Assembly (NCBI GenBank): GCA_035259385.1
Contig: DATFWL010000433.1
Coordinates: 1 to 64,000 of the forward strand
Reading direction: 5' to 3'
DNA from: QHWK01 sp035259385
GTDB taxonomy: Bacteria > Acidobacteriota > Vicinamibacteria > Vicinamibacterales > CAVVIG01
DNA: 64,000 bases
The notes beneath the pieces are model-generated. The model was not told the DNA's origin. It searched no databases and saw only the letters and a program-made list of their open reading frames with translations. The position numbers and the translations under genes are program-made. Shown here piece after piece: positions 61,851 to 64,000 of this stretch (positions are counted from its first letter, which is position 1; each line of letters begins with the position of its first letter).

Positions 61851-64000
61851 CTACCGCCGATCGTCGTCGTCCGCGGCGTCGAGTGTCCGGATGAACGCGC
61901 TCCGCACGATCGGTGGCATCGCCGACTGCGCGCCGCGGATCGATCGCCAGATGATCTCGTTGAGCTCGCGATCCGGCGCGAGGTCGGCCTCCGACAGGTT
62001 GAGCTGCTCGGAGGCGCCTGCGCCCCACGCCCATTGATCGTTGCGCTCATCGAATGCGATCCGCGCCGGCCGGCGTTCGAACGGCGCGAGGTCCGGCGTG
62101 GGCTGAAACGCGTTGTACATCGGCGTCGCCGCCGCGTCGTACTGGCTCATCGGCGGCAGGCCGAGGATCAGCTCGATCGTTCGCAGCATGCCGGACGTCG
62201 TGTAGAGCGTGTCGTCGACGGCGCGGCGCCTCGAGAACGGACTGATGACCAGCGCCGGCGAGCGATGGGCGTCGACATGATCCGGCCCGTTCTGCGCATC
62301 GTCTTCGAGGATGAAAATCGCCGATTCCTTCCACACCTTGCTCCGGGAGATGGTCTCCACGACGCGGCCGATCGCGAAATCGTTCTCGGCGACCATCGCA
62401 CGCGGCGTCGGCCACCCTGCGCGTGTGCCGTTCGTGTGATCGTTGCCGAGGCGGACGATCGACAGCGCCGGCACCGCGTCTCGCCGATCGAGGTCGGCGA
62501 ACTCCTCCTGCCAGATGTCCACGCGCCGGTTGTCCGGAATCTGCAGGTCCCACGGCGGATAGTTCGGATTGATCCGACCCTCCAATCCCGGCACCGATGC
62601 GATCGCCTTGACCTTTCCCGCAAGGCGTTCCGCCGCCGTTCCCGGTGCCCAGTGCGCGAACTCGCCGTAGCTGCGCACTGGCAGGTTCTTGCGAACCGCC
62701 GCGTCCCAGATGTACCCGTTCGCGGACGCGGCGATGTTGCCGTACGGGTTGCGCATCTTGCCGCTGCCTTCACTCAGGTAGGTGGCGCCACGCCGCGCGT
62801 AGTTGGTCGGCCAGATTTTCTCGACGAAGTCGGTGGCGTAGGCCGCCATCGACCAGGCGTGGCCGTCGTAGCTGACTTCGGCGTCGACGTAGAAATTGTC
62901 GAGCACGCCGAACTCGCGCGCCAGCGCGTGGGCGTTCGGCGTCACGCGCTCGTCGAACAGGCACAGCGTCGGATCGCCGTTGGCCGACTCGATGTCGCCG
63001 AGCACCTGATCGTAGGTGCGGTTCTCACGGATCATGTAGAAGACGTGCTTGATCGGCGACGGATCGCCGACCCGGCGCGGAATCGGCGATGCCGCAGGTG
63101 CGTTCGCCGGCTCCAGGCGATGTGCGTCGGAGTACGGTGTGACGCTGATCGCCGTTCTGGTCATCGGCCGTAGCGCGTCGCGATCGGGAGTCGGCAGGAA
63201 GGTGAGCGTGCCGGTGAGCAGGGCACCGATGTACTCGGCCCGCGTCGCGCCGAGACGCGGATTCGCCGCAGACGTCAGACCTTTGCCGCTCAGGATGAAC
63301 AGTTGCCGCTCGTCGCGGCTGAACATCGCCGCCGTCGGGTACCATCCCGTCGGCACGAAGCCTTCGACTTCGCTCTTCCACGGCGTGGCGACGTCGACGA
63401 CCGCCACCGTGTTGTTGTCCGCGTTCGCCACCAGCAGCCGGGCGTCGTCGCGCGACAGGCTCACGTGATTGGGCGTGGCGCCGGGTGGCGCTTCGCGCGA
63501 GAGCGCGACCGACACCTGCTCGACCGCGCGGCGCGCCGCGACGTCAACCGCCCACACCGCGTTCGTGTTGGCGCACGCGACGAACAGCCGCGCGCCGTCG
63601 CGGGTGAGCGCCATCGCACTCGGATGTTCGCCGACGGCAATCTCGCCGCGCGGCTCGAGCGTCACGGCATCGAAGGTCAGGACCTTCGCACCGCCCCACA
63701 GCGAGACGAACAGCGTCGAGCCGTCGCGGGAGACCACGCAGGTGTACGGCTCCGCCGCCAGGTCGATGCTGCGCCGGATGTGCCCGGTCTTCAGATCGAC
63801 GGCCGTCAACAGTTGCCCGAGCACGTGGACCGCGAACAGCGTCGATCCATCGGGAGTGATCGCCAGGCCGCCGACGAAGCTCTGATACACCGGCTCAGGT
63901 CGTATCGTCCCTTCGGCCGGTATTTCCATCGGCCGACCGAGCACCAGGTCCTCGCCCTTCACGAGCATGCCGTCAGCCCAGGTCAGCTCATGGATCGTGT
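61851..64000 (-). CDS. YncE-type beta-propeller / phosphoesterase fusion (paralogue 3), partial
   Basis: The frame stays open to the window edge: upstream of the Met at 63968 it reads TIHELTWADG in propeller-like sequence, so the N-terminus is missing. About 715 residues are present: blades (VGGLAITPDGSTLFAVHVLG, SLSRDDARLLVANADNNTVA) and a phosphoesterase domain (IKHVFYMIRENRTYDQVLGD, GNDHTNGTRAG, LEDDAQNGPDHVDAHRSP). It lacks the Asp/Asn-rich linker of the other two copies. It converges on the ankyrin gene with a 19-base gap. Confidence 0.87.
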   Translation of the reverse strand, partial: TIHELTWADGMLVKGEDLVLGRPMEIPAEGTIRPEPVYQSFVGGLAITPDGSTLFAVHVLGQLLTAVDLKTGHIRRSIDLAAEPYTCVVSRDGSTLFVSLWGGAKVLTFDAVTLEPRGEIAVGEHPSAMALTRDGARLFVACANTNAVWAVDVAARRAVEQVSVALSREAPPGATPNHVSLSRDDARLLVANADNNTVAVVDVATPWKSEVEGFVPTGWYPTAAMFSRDERQLFILSGKGLTSAANPRLGATRAEYIGALLTGTLTFLPTPDRDALRPMTRTAISVTPYSDAHRLEPANAPAASPIPRRVGDPSPIKHVFYMIRENRTYDQVLGDIESANGDPTLCLFDERVTPNAHALAREFGVLDNFYVDAEVSYDGHAWSMAAYATDFVEKIWPTNYARRGATYLSEGSGKMRNPYGNIAASANGYIWDAAVRKNLPVRSYGEFAHWAPGTAAERLAGKVKAIASVPGLEGRINPNYPPWDLQIPDNRRVDIWQEEFADLDRRDAVPALSIVRLGNDHTNGTRAGWPTPRAMVAENDFAIGRVVETISRSKVWKESAIFILEDDAQNGPDHVDAHRSPALVISPFSRRRAVDDTLYTTSGMLRTIELILGLPPMSQYDAAATPMYNAFQPTPDLAPFERRPARIAFDERNDQWAWGAGASEQLNLSEADLAPDRELNEIIWRSIRGAQSAMPPIVRSAFIRTLDAADDDDRR

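Noticed and set aside
62034..63173. 379-codon plus-strand frame opposite the third phosphoesterase
   Set aside because: Shadow; the minus strand has intact propeller and phosphoesterase motifs.

Overview
This window comes from a GC-rich bacterial chromosome, most likely Acidobacteriota of the Vicinamibacteria / subgroup 6 type. The pointers are a secreted VWFA protein of the acidobacterial type, a TonB-dependent receptor with an N-terminal carboxypeptidase-regulatory-like domain, three YncE-propeller/phosphoesterase proteins, and many secreted proteins of unknown function. The assignment is by family resemblance only; there is no rRNA, tRNA or phylogenetic marker here, and no CRISPR array or intact mobile element was seen.

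Layout. 0-8.5 kb: a DUF3011-porin cut by the window edge, a DUF4136 protein, and a minus-strand operon glgP-glgX-xfp (glycogen breakdown plus phosphoketolase). 8.6-17 kb: outer-membrane and secreted proteins, a TonB receptor with a sensor kinase, and two decayed two-component loci. 17.1-22.3 kb: a regulatory cluster with a FixL-like double-PAS kinase, a small membrane peptide, a receiver-less sigma54 activator carrying a cysteine cluster, a NifU-like Fe-S protein, an NtrC-type regulator and a receiver-only regulator. 22.3-31.8 kb: dihydroorotate-dehydrogenase-like oxidoreductase, tandem universal stress protein, a GNAT/ADP-forming acyl-CoA synthetase fusion, then cytochrome c, Rieske, cytochrome b and a nine-haem cytochrome, followed by a hypF remnant. 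31.8-42.3 kb: CoA-binding protein, zinc alcohol dehydrogenase, feoB-feoA-radical SAM operon, a DmsE-type decahaem cytochrome with an MtrB/PioB-type outer-membrane barrel, and small secreted and regulatory genes. 42.3-64 kb: accessory secreted proteins (VWFA, peptidase-TPR, PEGA, TonB-C), MarC, an ABC exporter and the three YncE-phosphoesterases.

The most interesting signal is regulatory. Between 19.9 and 42.3 kb, ten sites match the sigma54 -24/-12 consensus, correctly oriented in front of genes. Several are nearly perfect (around 19985, 27317, 40890, 41514 and 42297). Around at least six of them lies the same short inverted repeat, NNCGG-N4-CCGGN with an AT-rich centre, at spacings that fall on one face of the DNA helix: 60.5, 60.5 and 71.5 bp upstream of the -12 C, or 34.5, 34.5 and 35.5 bp downstream of it. 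I read this as a sigma54 regulon for low-oxygen life. The FixL-like PAS (His186 and Arg206, spaced as in FixL) would sense O2, the NtrC-type proteins would activate, and the targets are Fe(II) uptake, probable haem maturation, a porin-cytochrome conduit for extracellular electron transfer, a b6-type cytochrome bc module, stress proteins and fermentative enzymes. The gene families and motifs are read from the sequence; the regulatory circuit is inference.

The window also shows much decay (hypF lacking its N-terminal and catalytic domains, an OmpR-type regulator with an internal deletion, a pseudo-histidine kinase, a NarL-type remnant) and a heptad repeat that begins exactly at the TAG stop codon of three genes.
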